Shown here piece after piece: positions 38,503 through 49,247 of a stretch of 64,000 nt of DNA. Origin of the DNA: Antedon mediterranea. Lineage: Eukaryota; Echinodermata; Crinoidea; Comatulida; Antedonidae. Under the pieces are notes generated by a model. The model saw only the letters and a program-made list of their open reading frames with translations, had not been told where the DNA came from and did no database searches. The number at the start of each line of letters is the position of its first letter. Within the stretch, counting starts at the first letter, position 1. Position numbers and translations under genes: made by a program. The stretch lies in contig NC_092678.1 of the NCBI RefSeq assembly GCF_964355755.1, positions 15,038,922 through 15,102,921 on the forward strand, in the 5' to 3' direction.

Positions 38503-39422
38503 GTGTAATCAATCTCATTTTGTAATATCTTCATCTTGAACGGATTTGCTCTATATGGATTTTGTTTTATTGGTGAACAATCAGCTGTCTTAACGTCATG
38601 CTCCACTAAGTTCGTTCGACCTGGAACATCCGAAAACAACTGCAGATTTCCAAATATCAAACTAACAATTTCAACCTTACGATCACGAGATAAATGACCA
38701 ACTTTCTCTTCAATGTTTGCAAGAACATCTGAATTACTGAACTTAACACATGTATCAGGATCACCAAACTCTTCAGAATTGACGTACAGGTATCAATTTT
38801 ATTTCTCGCTGTGTATGGTTTCAACATGTTTATATGACACAGTCGCTTCTTCTTACGCCTATCTGGAGTATCTAACACATAGTCAACTTCTCCTACTCTT
38901 TCTAATACTTTGTAAGGACCAGCAAATCTTGCAGATAATGGTTGACTGGGAAGAGGCAACATAACTAACACTTCATCACCTTCTCTTTTCTGATTTCCTA
39001 ACAAACAATCTCTTCATTTTACCCTGAGCCTTCACAAGATTCTTTCTAGCCATCTCACGAGCACGATTTAATCGATCACGAAACTCAGACACATAATCTA
39101 GTATCGATACAGACTCTTCTGAATTCCCTAACAGCCTTTCTTTGACTATTTTAAGAGGGCCTCGGACCGAATGACCATACACCAACTCAAATGGGCTAAA
39201 CCCTAAGGACTCTTGCACTGTTTCACGAACAGCAAATAACAATAAGGGAACTCCCTCATTCCATTCCTTTTCACATTGAAAACAATAGGTTTTAATCATA
39301 TTCTTAAGTGTTTGATGAAATCTCTCAAGTGCCCCTTGAAACTGTGGATGGTAAGCACTTGAACTTATATGGGCAACACCTAACTGCTCTAAGACTTGTT
39401 TAAATATCTTTGACATGAAGTT
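38463..39422 (-). pseudogene. Integrase C-terminal part and linker to RT, frameshifted
   Basis: After the in-frame TGA the frame continues MSKIFKQVLEQLG, then YHPQFQGALERFHQTLK (the catalytic Glu), and FSPFELVYG. A frameshift near 38,985 leads to EGDEVLVMLPLP...RFAGPYKVLERVG, the small beta-barrel found after gypsy integrases. A further frameshift near 38,655 leads to a segment NPYRANPFKM that normally starts the RT. All are on one strand in order. Confidence 0.8.
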
Positions 39423-40526
39423 TCATCCTTGATCGGACTGAACAGCTTTAGGCAATCCTACCCATGTAAAAAATTTGACCAATGCTTTAACAACATTCTT
39501 AGCTGTAATACGCCTAAGAGGAATCGCTTCTGGAAACCTACTTGATGCACACATTATTGTTAATAGATACTCATTTCCATTTTTAGTACGTGGTAATGGA
39601 CCCACACAATCAACAATAACCCTTGAAAATGGTTCACCGAATGCAGGAATAGGCTTAAGTGGGGCTACTGGAACCTTTTGATTAGGCTTCCCCACTACCT
39701 GACACGCATGACAGGATTTACAATAGTTAGACACATCTTTTCTAAGACCTGACCAAAAGAAATGCCTGAGAATTTTGTCTACCGTTTTATTGACACCTAA
39801 ATGCCCTGAAAGAGGATCATCATGCGCAATACCAATAATATCCTGACGGTATCCACTAGGAATAACTATCTGGTGAATCTCATTCCAAACATCACTACTT
39901 GGAATATCTGGTGGCCTCCACTTACGCATAAGTATGCCATCCTTTATATAATAACAAACAGGAACAATAGACATTTCCTCTACAGAAAGAGCTTGCTGAC
40001 CAAATGACACCAAATCAGGATCATTACTCTGCTCTTCCACTAACCTAGACCAATTGAGAACTGTCGGACCGAAATCACACACTTTTGGGTGCTGTTGTTC
40101 AGCCTGGGCAGTGTGTGACTTGGGACCTGAGCAGACAGCCTCTTGGGAAACGCGATCTGTAATTTCTCCGTAAAAACTATCACATAAGTCAATACTCTCA
40201 TCCTCATCTATGGTTTTATTTGCCATAGATCGCGTCACCGCACATGATGGAAACACATGTGATAATTCTTTCTCTAAACACACCGTGTTTTCGTCTTCAA
40301 CAGGACTCTTGCACACAACCGGTTCTACTGTCACTCTGTCTCCGGCCAAATCATTCCCCAAAAGGAGTGTGACACCCCATACTGGAAGACTCGGAACGAC
40401 ACCGACAACAAAATCTCCGCTAACAATATCTGTTTCAATCCGAATTACATGAAGTGGGACTTCCTTATAACCCCCTTCAACACCTTGAATGAGCACACTT
40501 GCTCCAGCAGAAGACTCGTTTGAAAA
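39423..40526 (-). pseudogene. Protease end, H2C2 zinc domain and integrase core
   Basis: In the same frame as gag after one TAA. It holds LLLGNDLAGDRV (end of the aspartic protease), then the H-x-H...C-x2-C zinc domain (HDDPLSGHLGV...CKSCHAC) and the integrase core with VIVDCVGPLP and VQSDQG, supplying the first two acidic residues of D,D-35-E. It ends at TGA 39,423-39,425. The TGA lies where the CpG-containing codon CGA would fit, so deamination may have caused it. Confidence 0.85.
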
Positions 40527-41831
40527 TTACAATGCCGATTCTATTATCAGGGATTGTGACGCCCCTGTGTCTCTTAAGACACGAACTTTACTCAGATTCA
40601 CATCGTTGATCAATGCTACAGAACCAGTAGAGAGGAAAGGCTTAAATAGCTTTCGCACTTTTTCCGGACCTGAAGATTGGATCAACTTCTCACATTCATC
40701 AACGTCATGACTCGCTGTCACTTTCAACGGGACTGTATTTACTAACGTGTTTGGAAGTGATTGGGGTTTCTTATTATCCCCTTTAGATTTGCATTGAAAC
40801 AGCCAGCAATCTGCCTTTATATGACCCTTTTTCTTGCAGTAAAAACAAGTTCTGACAAATTTACTACTACTATTAACTGTAGTTTTCTGACTTTGGACCT
40901 TAGAATCATCAACAGATTTGGAAACCGATTTGGTATCCACCACCTTGTGCGTGAGCACATAATTATCGGCAACAGAAGCCGCTTTCCTTAAATCATCAAC
41001 TTTCTGCTCCTCTAGATGTGTTCGAACTTCAGTAGGGGAACAAGATTTAAACTCCTCAACTAACATAAGCTCACGAAGCTTTCCAAATTCACCCTTTTCT
41101 CGTTCCGAACTACACCATCTATCAAAAAGAATCTGCTTCTTACGTGCAAATTCTGTAAACGTTTGATCATAAGGTTTACCTAAGTTCCTAAATTTCTGAC
41201 GATACGCCTCTGGAACTAACTCATAAGTTGACAAAACAGCAGTTTTAACCGCATCATAGCTTTCACATTGATCATCAGCCAATGCAGAAAATACCTCTTG
41301 GGCTTTACCCACAAGAGCAGTTTGTAAAAACACAGTCCAGTGTCTAGCAGGCCACTTTAATCTATTAGCAATTTTCTCAAAAGCTAAAAAATATGTCTCT
41401 ACCTCGTCCTCATTAAACTTGGGAACCCATTTAATATTCTGAGTAATCTCTGAATCATTAGGTGTAGAAACCCGTGTGGTGTGACCCATTTGGTTAGCTA
41501 ATTCTAATTTCTTTAACTCAAATTCATGTTTTTCTTTTTCCATTTCTCTTTGAGTTTGCATCTCTATTTTTCTTCTTTCAAAAATCAATTTTTCACGTTC
41601 CAACTCAATTCTAGCCAACTCGACCTCATTCCCCGCAGTTTTTACGGATTCATGAGTAATTAAACCAACATGATTTCCAATCACATTTATCAAGTCATAT
41701 TTATTCATGGTATCATTTATAGATGCTCCAACCCTAGTACCTAGGAGTCGCAAACGCTCCTCTGATAGCTGAGCTACCACCTCAATGGACATGCTATCCA
41801 AAAATTCCTCGTCAAAATCACTTTCTGACAT
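40527..41831 (-). pseudogene. gag with zinc knuckle plus start of protease
   Basis: It starts at ATG (MSESDFDEEFL) and runs 434 codons. A charged coiled-coil-like region (ELEREKLIFERRKIEMQTQ) precedes the capsid-like segment (FNEDEVETYFLAFEKIA...WPARHWTVFLQTAL...SYDAVKTAVL). A CCHC knuckle CFYCKKKGHIKADC binds nucleic acid. Near the end, LRDTGASQSLI is the aspartic protease active-site motif. The frame stops at TAA within the protease; the next segment continues in the same frame. An upstream in-frame extension to 41,960 exists but the ATG at 41,831 fits gag better. Confidence 0.85.
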
Positions 41832-42164
41832 AGTTTCTATTCGAAACAAACAAACAAAAACACAGGTTAAAATAACCAATATGACGATAATTAAGGCACC
41901 AGTAATGAAATACCTGCCAAGCCCACACAGTATTAAACCTACCGTGCGCCGTGGTCTCAATAACTAGACCCCTAAAATAAAAGCCAAACCGACTTCTACT
42001 ATCACAGGCAAGCCTACACAAGCCTAAAACAACAACACAGTGTACTGGCTCGACGACCACCAAACCTCGTTCGTTATAAAACGCCTCTAAACCTAAAACC
42101 AGCTTAGAATAAGTAACTAAAATTACCATCAGTTCGATCTACAACTACAATTCCGTACTTTGTT

Positions 42165-42181
42165 CCCGGATGACCCCCCAA
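42165..42181 (-). other. Primer binding site, tRNA-Pro-like
   Basis: Two nucleotides inside the 5' LTR the minus strand reads TGGGGGGTCATCCGGGA. This resembles the complement of a tRNA-Pro 3' end (TGGGGGCTCGTCCGGGA) with two differences. Confidence 0.6.
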
Positions 42182-42183
42182 TT

Positions 42184-42310
42184 TGGTACGGGCTCGCTCG
42201 TTAGGCTGAAACCAACAATAAGAACATAACAAAACACGTTGTAGTTGTCGTCCATCTTTATTCATCTCCCCTCTTTTCCTCTAGAGGGCTCACTTCCGTG
42301 TGACATCACA
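42184..42310 (-). repeat. 5' LTR (127 bp)
   Basis: On the minus strand it begins TGTGATGTCACACGG and ends CCCGTACCA. It is about 90% like the other LTR except for a small length difference near the start. Flanked outside by ATAG. Confidence 0.8.
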
Positions 42311-42314
42311 ATAG
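42311..42314. repeat. Target-site duplication ATAG (right)
   Basis: Matches ATAG at 36,939-36,942 on the other side of the retrotransposon. Confidence 0.7.
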
Positions 42315-42365
42315 CTTTTGCTTTGTAGTGCAAAACATTGTAATTTAGTTTTGCTAAATGTGTAT

Positions 42366-43350
42366 TTTTCATTTAACATACCCTTGATATTATTTTTTTT
42401 CTTTTATTATAAATAACGATTATCTAATTATTTGATTTTGAGCATCTCAATTTTGCTTGTAATACAAATACTGTGTCTTGATATGTAATGTAAATAATAT
42501 GATGTGGCTGCCAAATTTTTTATTTATTCATAATCGTTTCCGATATTAAATATATGACATATTCCATTCAGTTTGGAGTTGTGTGCTTTCTTTTTTTCTC
42601 TACTTTTTTTGCTGTCTTCCGGTGACATAAATAACAGTTATTTTTAGGCCAATTTCAGGACGACAAAATGATGTCTATTTAGGACAACGTTTAAAGTTTG
42701 ATGTGTATGCTGCACTAAACGTCAAATTAAAACAATAGGTATACTGCATAGAACTGCATTATACGATCCGATATTATTTATTGGCATGTTTATAAACAAG
42801 GTACAAATGAAATGTGGTTGGTTGATTGTATTTATTTAGACAAACGAATACAAAACAATGCGTCGTAACCAGTGATTTTAAATTAAAGAGATCTTACAGA
42901 TTTGTTATTAAAGACATGGTTGAATAAACGAATGCTTGTCGACAGTCTTTAGTGTTTTGATTCAGAGTGAATGTTATAGTCTATAGAGAAAGTTTGATTT
43001 AATGCTTCTTTCAGATTGACCCTAATTTGTCAGGTACCTCCTTTGTTTTCAATCCCTTTCTTAGTACATTTCACTAAATTTGAGACAATTACGAATTAAA
43101 ATAACGCTATACGAGCAGGTAAAAAATGACAAAATGCGCACAATAATTGCAAAAAGTGCTGAAAAGTAAAAGAGAAAAAGGCAATTTTAAAATGAAAATA
43201 ATTCTTCAGAATAAACGATGACCCTCACTTTTTTAATTTATTCTGGAAGTCATTGAGTTGTAGATATGCATTCATGTACACATTTGAGCTACAAAATATT
43301 GTGACGTCATCAAATGGCCACGAGTCAATTTAATTTGTTTTTCTCTTTTC
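42366..43350. other. Intergenic AT-rich sequence
   Basis: I see no exon, RNA gene or element protein. It follows the upstream scrap of the LINE split by the LTR element. Confidence 0.5.
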
Positions 43351-43354
43351 AAAT

Positions 43355-43525
43355 ATTATCACATTCAACAGAACGCATCTTGATTATTTTCGTAAAATAC
43401 TATCATATTCAACAGAACGCATCTTGATTATTTTCGTCAAATACTATCACATTCAACAGAACGCATCTTGATTATTTTCGTCAAATATTATCACATTTAA
43501 CAGAACGCATCTTGATTATTTGTGC
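43355..43525. repeat. 44-bp tandem repeat, four copies
   Basis: Units start near 43,361, 43,405, 43,449 and 43,493, each reading ACATTCAACAGAACGCATCT then TGATTATTTTCGTCAAATA with few changes. Exactly regular at 44 bp, a minisatellite. Confidence 0.9.
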
Positions 43526-43886
43526 CCGATTTTCCCTCAAATTTTGATATGTGCTTGTTCAATTAGTTATCTTTCTCATGACTAAACACCTAAATAACGT
43601 AGGTCATGTAATGAAAGCTGAAAAATGTACAATTCATACATAAATCAAGCCAATATTTTGCGATCATATTTTAACATAAGTGAATGTTTTTTTAAATTAA
43701 CTTTCAGCAAAATTATATAAATGATCACCTATAATTCGTCAAATCGAAGACTTAAATTCTAGTTTTATGAATGTTATAATAGGTTCAGTGTTGTTTTAAG
43801 TGTTTATTAGAATTATGGTAAAGGAATTATTAGGTAGGTCTAATAAATACTACCACTGTTTACCAGCTTGAGTTAAATAAAATAAT

Positions 43887-46800
43887 TTAGTTTGACTGGT
43901 ATTGACTCTCTCATGCATGCATTTGAATACGTAAACATGCTGATAGTCACATTTATAATTATTGTGTGTATATTTTCGTAAAATGGGAACCCTGAACAAA
44001 CAAGGTAGAAAATGAAAATGTGTGGAATGAAGAAGTGAACCGCTTTTATCTAGAGCTTTATAGGTAAAAGTCGTAAAAATGATGATTTCAACTCTAGTTT
44101 ATAAATAATGTATAATGCTACACAGTATTCAATGCAATGATATGTAATTGCTAAACATCTATTTTATTAAACTAAAGATTCAATTCCGTCTGCTTGGTAG
44201 TCATGCGAAACCTCTTTATTTCCAATGATAACGACCGAGTTCACAAACACTATAGTACTACACTTTATTTGTTTAAAGCTACGGTTATTCAAAAGAAAGC
44301 ATAAATATGTATGGGTTTAGCAAACGTAGCCATTATACAGTTGGAGTGCCGTGGAATTATATGTAAGTTGTTTAGCTTCTATTGTTTCTACTGGTTAGTT
44401 GTACCCTACATTTATGCTAGTATAAATTACATTCTGACTGTAATGCAGTATACGTTATTGTTTTTGTTAACTATTTTTTTATATTTCTCGCCTCTTGTTG
44501 GTATGTATTTTCTCTGTTTGGTCAAGAGTTTATTTATTATTAGTGTGACAATGCCGTAGTCAAGATTATTTATGTTTTGATTTCAATTTCATTAATAAGT
44601 TGACTATTTTCAATCAATGTACAGTTTTACAGACCACTACATGTTTTATTCATTCAGGGTAAATATTAGGCCTAGAGATATTTTATATGTTGTTTTGAAT
44701 TTGAATAGAGAGTCTATAATGTTTGTCTTTCGTACACACCACATCTAAAATAAAACTAATTCGTCACTTTCACAAATTGTAGGTACTTTTTGAGATATCA
44801 TATAGTTTTCCTGACACTTCAGTGTTGGTTTAGTTAGTTAAGTGGCTTCCAGGTACGCGTGCCCTCATTTGGCAACATTTTTGTTTTCAATCATGCTAAC
44901 AAATAAACTATATAGGGCGTTATCGAGTCAATTGAACATACATGAGGATATCTCTCCTCCAATACTCTTTACGTTTATATGTTATTTGTTAAAATATGTT
45001 TTTAACAAATAACAGATAAACGTAAATTTGATAAATACAGTTTTAGAAAGTGCACAATCATATTAACGTTTACATGCTTTTTTGCATGCAATGTTCCCCA
45101 AAAGCCTAATTATTTTCATTGCAAGTGTATTAAGACAAAGTCTACTAAAGGTGCAATAATTATCGCCACCTTAGTTTTAGCCAAGTTAAGCCTCCCCTAG
45201 CTAATGCATGTTCTGCATCAGTATGATATGCCAGACAGGTAATGCCAAGAAGCTCATGAATAATTAGGACTTCCATAGAAATCCCCTAACCCCTGAAAAA
45301 GGGTTGTAAAAATATTCTATATTTTTTAAAAATAAGTTTATATTGGTAAATTTTAGTTGAGCATTTATTTTCCCATCATCAATATTAGTTGACATGGTGA
45401 ACAGTTAGAAATTTAAATATTGGCTAACACCTTTAAGACATGTCAAGATGTATTATTTTAGTTTTACTGGTAGGCCTATTCACTCCCTCGTGCATGTATT
45501 TAAATATGTACTCTCAAGCTTTTAGTCAACTTTATAATGTTGTATAGTTTCAGTAAATCGGAAACCGATACAGACCGCACAAACAAAAACATTTGTGGAA
45601 TGAAGAAGTGAACGGCATTTACATAGTCTAGAGCTTTATTGCTAGTACATGATATATAATCAGTCAACATGATGATTTCAACTGTAGTTTGATCAATAAT
45701 ACGTATCATGCTACACTGTAGTCAATACAGTGATAGATATTTACTCAAAGTATATTATCATTAAACTAAAATATTCATTCATTTTTGTTTGTTTGGTAAT
45801 CATGCGAAACCTCTTTATTTTAAATTATAACGACCAAGTTCATAATCACAATAGTCCTACACTTTATTATATTTGTTTAAACAAAAAGCTACGGATTTAC
45901 AGAAGAAAGCCTCAAATATGTATGGTTTTATTATACTGTTTGAGTGTCGTGAAGTTATATGTAAGTTGTTTTAGCTTCTACCGATTAATGTTACCCTATG
46001 CTAGTATAAATGTAGTTTGGTAATCGAGTGGTTAGGACACTTGACTGTCACCCAGGTGGTTAGGACACTTGACTGTCACACAGAGAGACCTGGGTTCAAT
46101 TCCCCAACACTCCCAGTCTACTCAGCTGTAAATGAGTACTTGATTGAAAATACTAGAGAGAATAAGGCGGCGTGGAAAGAAATTTGCTACCCTACCACAT
46201 AATGGCGGGGCATGTAGAATTAGCTCATTACCCTATGTTCAGAATTAAATACGGGACCTTTACCTTTTTAGTATAAATCACATAAACTGTTTTGAATTTT
46301 TTTCATCCATGTTTTTTTTATTTCCTCGCCTCTTGTTGGTATGTATATTCTCTGTTTTACCATTTGTGTATTTATAATATTGTGACAATTCCGTTTCAAT
46401 TTCATTAATATGGTTAATATTTTCAATGTGCAGTTTTACAGTTATCGGGACCATATTGCGAATAGCGATGTTGTTGTGGCCAAAGTGCATATCGGCCTCA
46501 CTCCTCCAATCCTCTTTACTTTTATCTGTTATTTGTTAAAATTATAATGTTTTATTTGTTAAACAGTTTTAGAAAAGTGCAAAATCATATTACGTTTACA
46601 TGCTAGTGTATGCAATGTTCCTCGAAAACCTATTTATTTTCTTTGCAAATGTATGAAGGCGAAGTCTACAAAAACCGCACCAATTATCATCATCTTAGTT
46701 TTAGCCAAGTTAAGCCTAGCCTAGCCAATGCATGTTTTGCATCAGCAATTAGAGGTATCATTGCCAAACAGGAAATACCAAGAAGCTTATGAATAATAAT

Positions 46801-47805
46801 ACCCTAACAACTGAAAAGGGGTTAAACCTTGAAACAAGACAAATTATTTTATTTTTTATAAATCAGGTTATAATGGTAAATTTTACGTTAAACCTTTATG
46901 TTTCCATCATCAACAGTTCTTGACATGGTGATACAATGTTAGAAATTTAATTATTTAAGAACAGATGTATATTTTAGTTTGGCTGGTAGGCCTTTTAATT
47001 CCCACATGCATGTATTTGAATATGTACTCATTCTTATAGTTAACTTTATAGTGTTGTATAGTTTCAGTAAATTGGAAACCGGAAAGGACAGTACAGAAAA
47101 TAAACATTTGTGGAATTAATAAGAGAACCGCAATTGTCTAGAGCTTTATTGCTAGTAGATGATATATAATCCGTTGACATGATGATTCCAACTCTTGTTT
47201 TATAAATATATTTATGATGCTACACAGTAGTCAATACAACTAAAGATGAATTCATTTTCGTTTGTTTAGTAGTCATGTGAAACCTCTTTATTTTGAATGA
47301 AAACCCCCGAGTTCACAAACACAATAGTCCTACACTTTAGTTGTTTATACAAAAAGCTACGGTTATGCAGAAGAAAGCCTTAACTATGTATGGGTTTGTA
47401 AACGTAGCCATTATACTGTTGGAGTGTTATGGAATTATATTGACGTTGCTTTAGCTGCTATCGATTAGTTTTACCTTACTGTTATACTAGTATAAATGAC
47501 ATTCCGAATGTAATGCAGCATACTATGTTATTGTTGAGTTGTTTTTCTATTTTGTTCAGACATCTTTTTGTTGGTATGTATTTTCTGTTTTCATTTAAAT
47601 GTATGAAGGTTCAATAAATGTACAGTTTTCGTGAACCATTAGATGTTTAATTTATTCAGGAAAATTATTCCATTTATTTTCAGTGTAATTTTAGCTTGTG
47701 TTTTTACTTTTAATAAAGCGTCTACTATGTCAAGTCATTGTTTGATTTTGTCACTTTCACAAATTATAGGTAATTTTTGTGATAAAAATAACTTTCCTGA
47801 CATTT
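43887..47805. repeat. Three tandem copies of a 1.5-kb non-coding segment
   Basis: Copies start near 43,887, 45,458 and 46,975 with TAGTTTGACTGGTA-like sequence followed by CATGCATGTATTTGAATA. Shared landmarks include GTGGAATGAAGAAGTGAAC, CATGCGAAACCTCTTTATT and CACTTTCACAAATT. The third copy is cut near 47,805. A SINE interrupts the second. I find no conserved open frame, although TTGGAGTGCCGTGGAATTAT followed by GTAAGT near 44,340 looks exon-like in copy one only. Confidence 0.8.
46012..46268 (+). mobile_element. tRNA-derived SINE with target duplication
   Basis: It has GTAATCGAGTGGTTAGGACA (A-box region, itself doubled as GGTTAGGACACTTGACTGTC) and CTGGGTTCAATTCC (B box), then a tail with AGCTGTAAATGAGTACTTGA. 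TAGTATAAAT flanks it at 46,002-46,011 and 46,269-46,278. The corresponding site in the sister copies is empty. Confidence 0.85.
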
Positions 47806-47971
47806 AATAAAAAAAATCCCTGCAAACGCAACATGCACGTACGTTAGTATGATAGTAAATTGTTGCCATGCTATGATCTGAAGCATAATTTGCTTATAGT
47901 GCTGAATTGTGCCTATTATTGTGTTATATAATAATACAGTTAAGAGTATGTTGCACATAAAAAGAGTGGCT

Positions 47972-48436
47972 TTTTTTAATTTTAAGTTGCTACATAACAT
48001 TTTACCAACTAGGTGTAAGCTAAAATTATGAAATTTGTCAAACAGTAAATATTGTAATGAGGAGGTTGAAAATGAAAAACATATGTTATTTACATGCAAA
48101 GAAGTAAAACATTGCTGGGTAAAATGTTGCGCTATGCTGAAAACATGTTTTGCATTTACTCAGGAAGTTACATTGGAGAAAATTGTACTTGGAAAATAAG
48201 ATGTCAAAATTACTGAAATATTTTCCAATTTAACTTTCTGTGTTTATAAAAGTAAAGTCAAACATAGACTAGGACTTGTCAAAAAATGTCCATGGTTAAT
48301 GTTCACTGTGGAGTTAGAAGGTATAATCAATTGTGAGTTTTTAATAAATAAAGAAAAGGCAAAAAAAATGTGGTCAGATATGGACCGTAACAATTTAGCA
48401 AGGTATAAAATTAACGTTTATAAAATTGATATTTAG
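47972..48436 (+). pseudogene. LINE ORF2 C-terminal relic (zf-RVT-like)
   Basis: It reads FKLLHNILPTRCKL then CNEEVENEKHMLFTCKEVKH and later VKKCPWLMFTVELEGII, MWSDMDRNN, with two in-frame stops. The pattern L-x-H-x-I-L-x-T...C-x-E...H-x-x-F-x-C-x-x-x-K-x-x-W is the end of L1/Tx1-type reverse transcriptase ORFs. Confidence 0.65.
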
Positions 48437-49239
48437 GTAAAGTAAAATATAACTTTTTTTTTTGATTGCCTGAAAGAGATAAAAAGAATTATAAAATAAA
48501 GAATTATGTGGTAAATTATACGTACATTGTTAAGGATTGAAAAACGTGTAAAGTGTGTATAACATAGAGGAAAATGTTTTTTTTCCTCTTTCCTTATACT
48601 ATTATATATAAAATGTAATGGTAGGAGTGAGATATCAGATGTAGTGAAAGTTATTTAATGTCAATTATAGTGTATTGTATCATTACATTACTCTTGTGCA
48701 ATGCATTGTAAACGAACATTTTATTGATGAAGAAATAAAAGTGGGTTGATTCTACATAAGACAAACAAAAAACAACATTTACATTTACAGTTTTTGACGC
48801 AATATTCTCCAAAAAACCGTAATTATTAATTTTCGAACTTTTTTTTGTGAGAAATTAAAAGTCTTCATTTGAAGAAACTTTCTGTGATACTTTTCATAAA
48901 TCATATTACACAATAGTCTTAATAATCTTTTTGTATAGATCGAGCTTAATTTCTTCTTGTTCTGTTTTATTGTGCACGTAGGGTTCTTGTCCTGTATCCA
49001 ACAGAAAGTCACGTGCTCTTAATGAGCAATGTTTGTATTGTACTTCAAATGTTTTTGACAACTGAATATTAATACTAGTGTTCACTAATAGTATTGCTGT
49101 ATACATATTATATATTAATGTTGTATCAAAACTTGTATTGTAATAATAATATTTAATTCGATTAATAATATCATCTTCAGATAATCAAATCAAACTAAAC
49201 CAGCAAAGAGCTTTATGAAGACTAAGTATAGTACTTAAG
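48437..49239. other. AT-rich sequence upstream of gene B
   Basis: No recognised gene. Two overlapping minus-strand frames at 48,785-49,106 have some protein-like stretches (RARDFLLDTGQEPYVHN) but no family I know. The gene B promoter should lie in the last few hundred bases; no TATA box can be assigned with confidence. Confidence 0.4.
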
Positions 49240-49247
49240 ATGTCGAG
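49240..49247 (+). CDS. Gene B exon 1 (8 coding nt)
   Basis: ATGTCGAG followed by the consensus donor GTGAGT. Its phase (2) fits exon 2 exactly (AG+A gives Arg). The context TACTTAAGATGT is a modest Kozak site. Very short, so this start is a prediction. Confidence 0.55.

Larger units (their letters stand above)
36943..42310 (-). mobile_element. Gmr1-like Ty3/gypsy LTR retrotransposon (integrase upstream of RT), degenerate
   Basis: Read on the minus strand the order is LTR, PBS, gag with zinc knuckle, protease, integrase (H2C2, DDE), RT, RNase H, polypurine tract, LTR. The sequence is Ty3/gypsy-like in RT and RNase H, but integrase comes before RT as in Ty1/copia. This order is known from the Gmr1-like group of deuterostome elements. 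Lesions include in-frame stops TAA (40,527-40,529, in the protease) and TGA (39,423-39,425, in integrase), a frameshift near 38,985, another near 38,655, and a small deletion just before the RT. It is therefore not autonomous now. The 133/127-bp LTRs are very short and similar, so insertion is not very old. It lies between genes A and B. Confidence 0.85.

Noticed and set aside
39423-39425. Programmed stop readthrough in the retrotransposon
   Set aside because: This TGA lies inside the integrase core and comes with frameshifts and a deletion elsewhere, so decay is the simpler explanation.
43355-43525. CRISPR-like array
   Set aside because: The whole 44-bp unit is conserved with no variable spacers, in an animal genome; it is a minisatellite.
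48785-49106. Minus-strand gene divergent from gene B
   Set aside because: Two overlapping short frames with some protein-like stretches, but no recognisable domain, start context or splice sites that join them.
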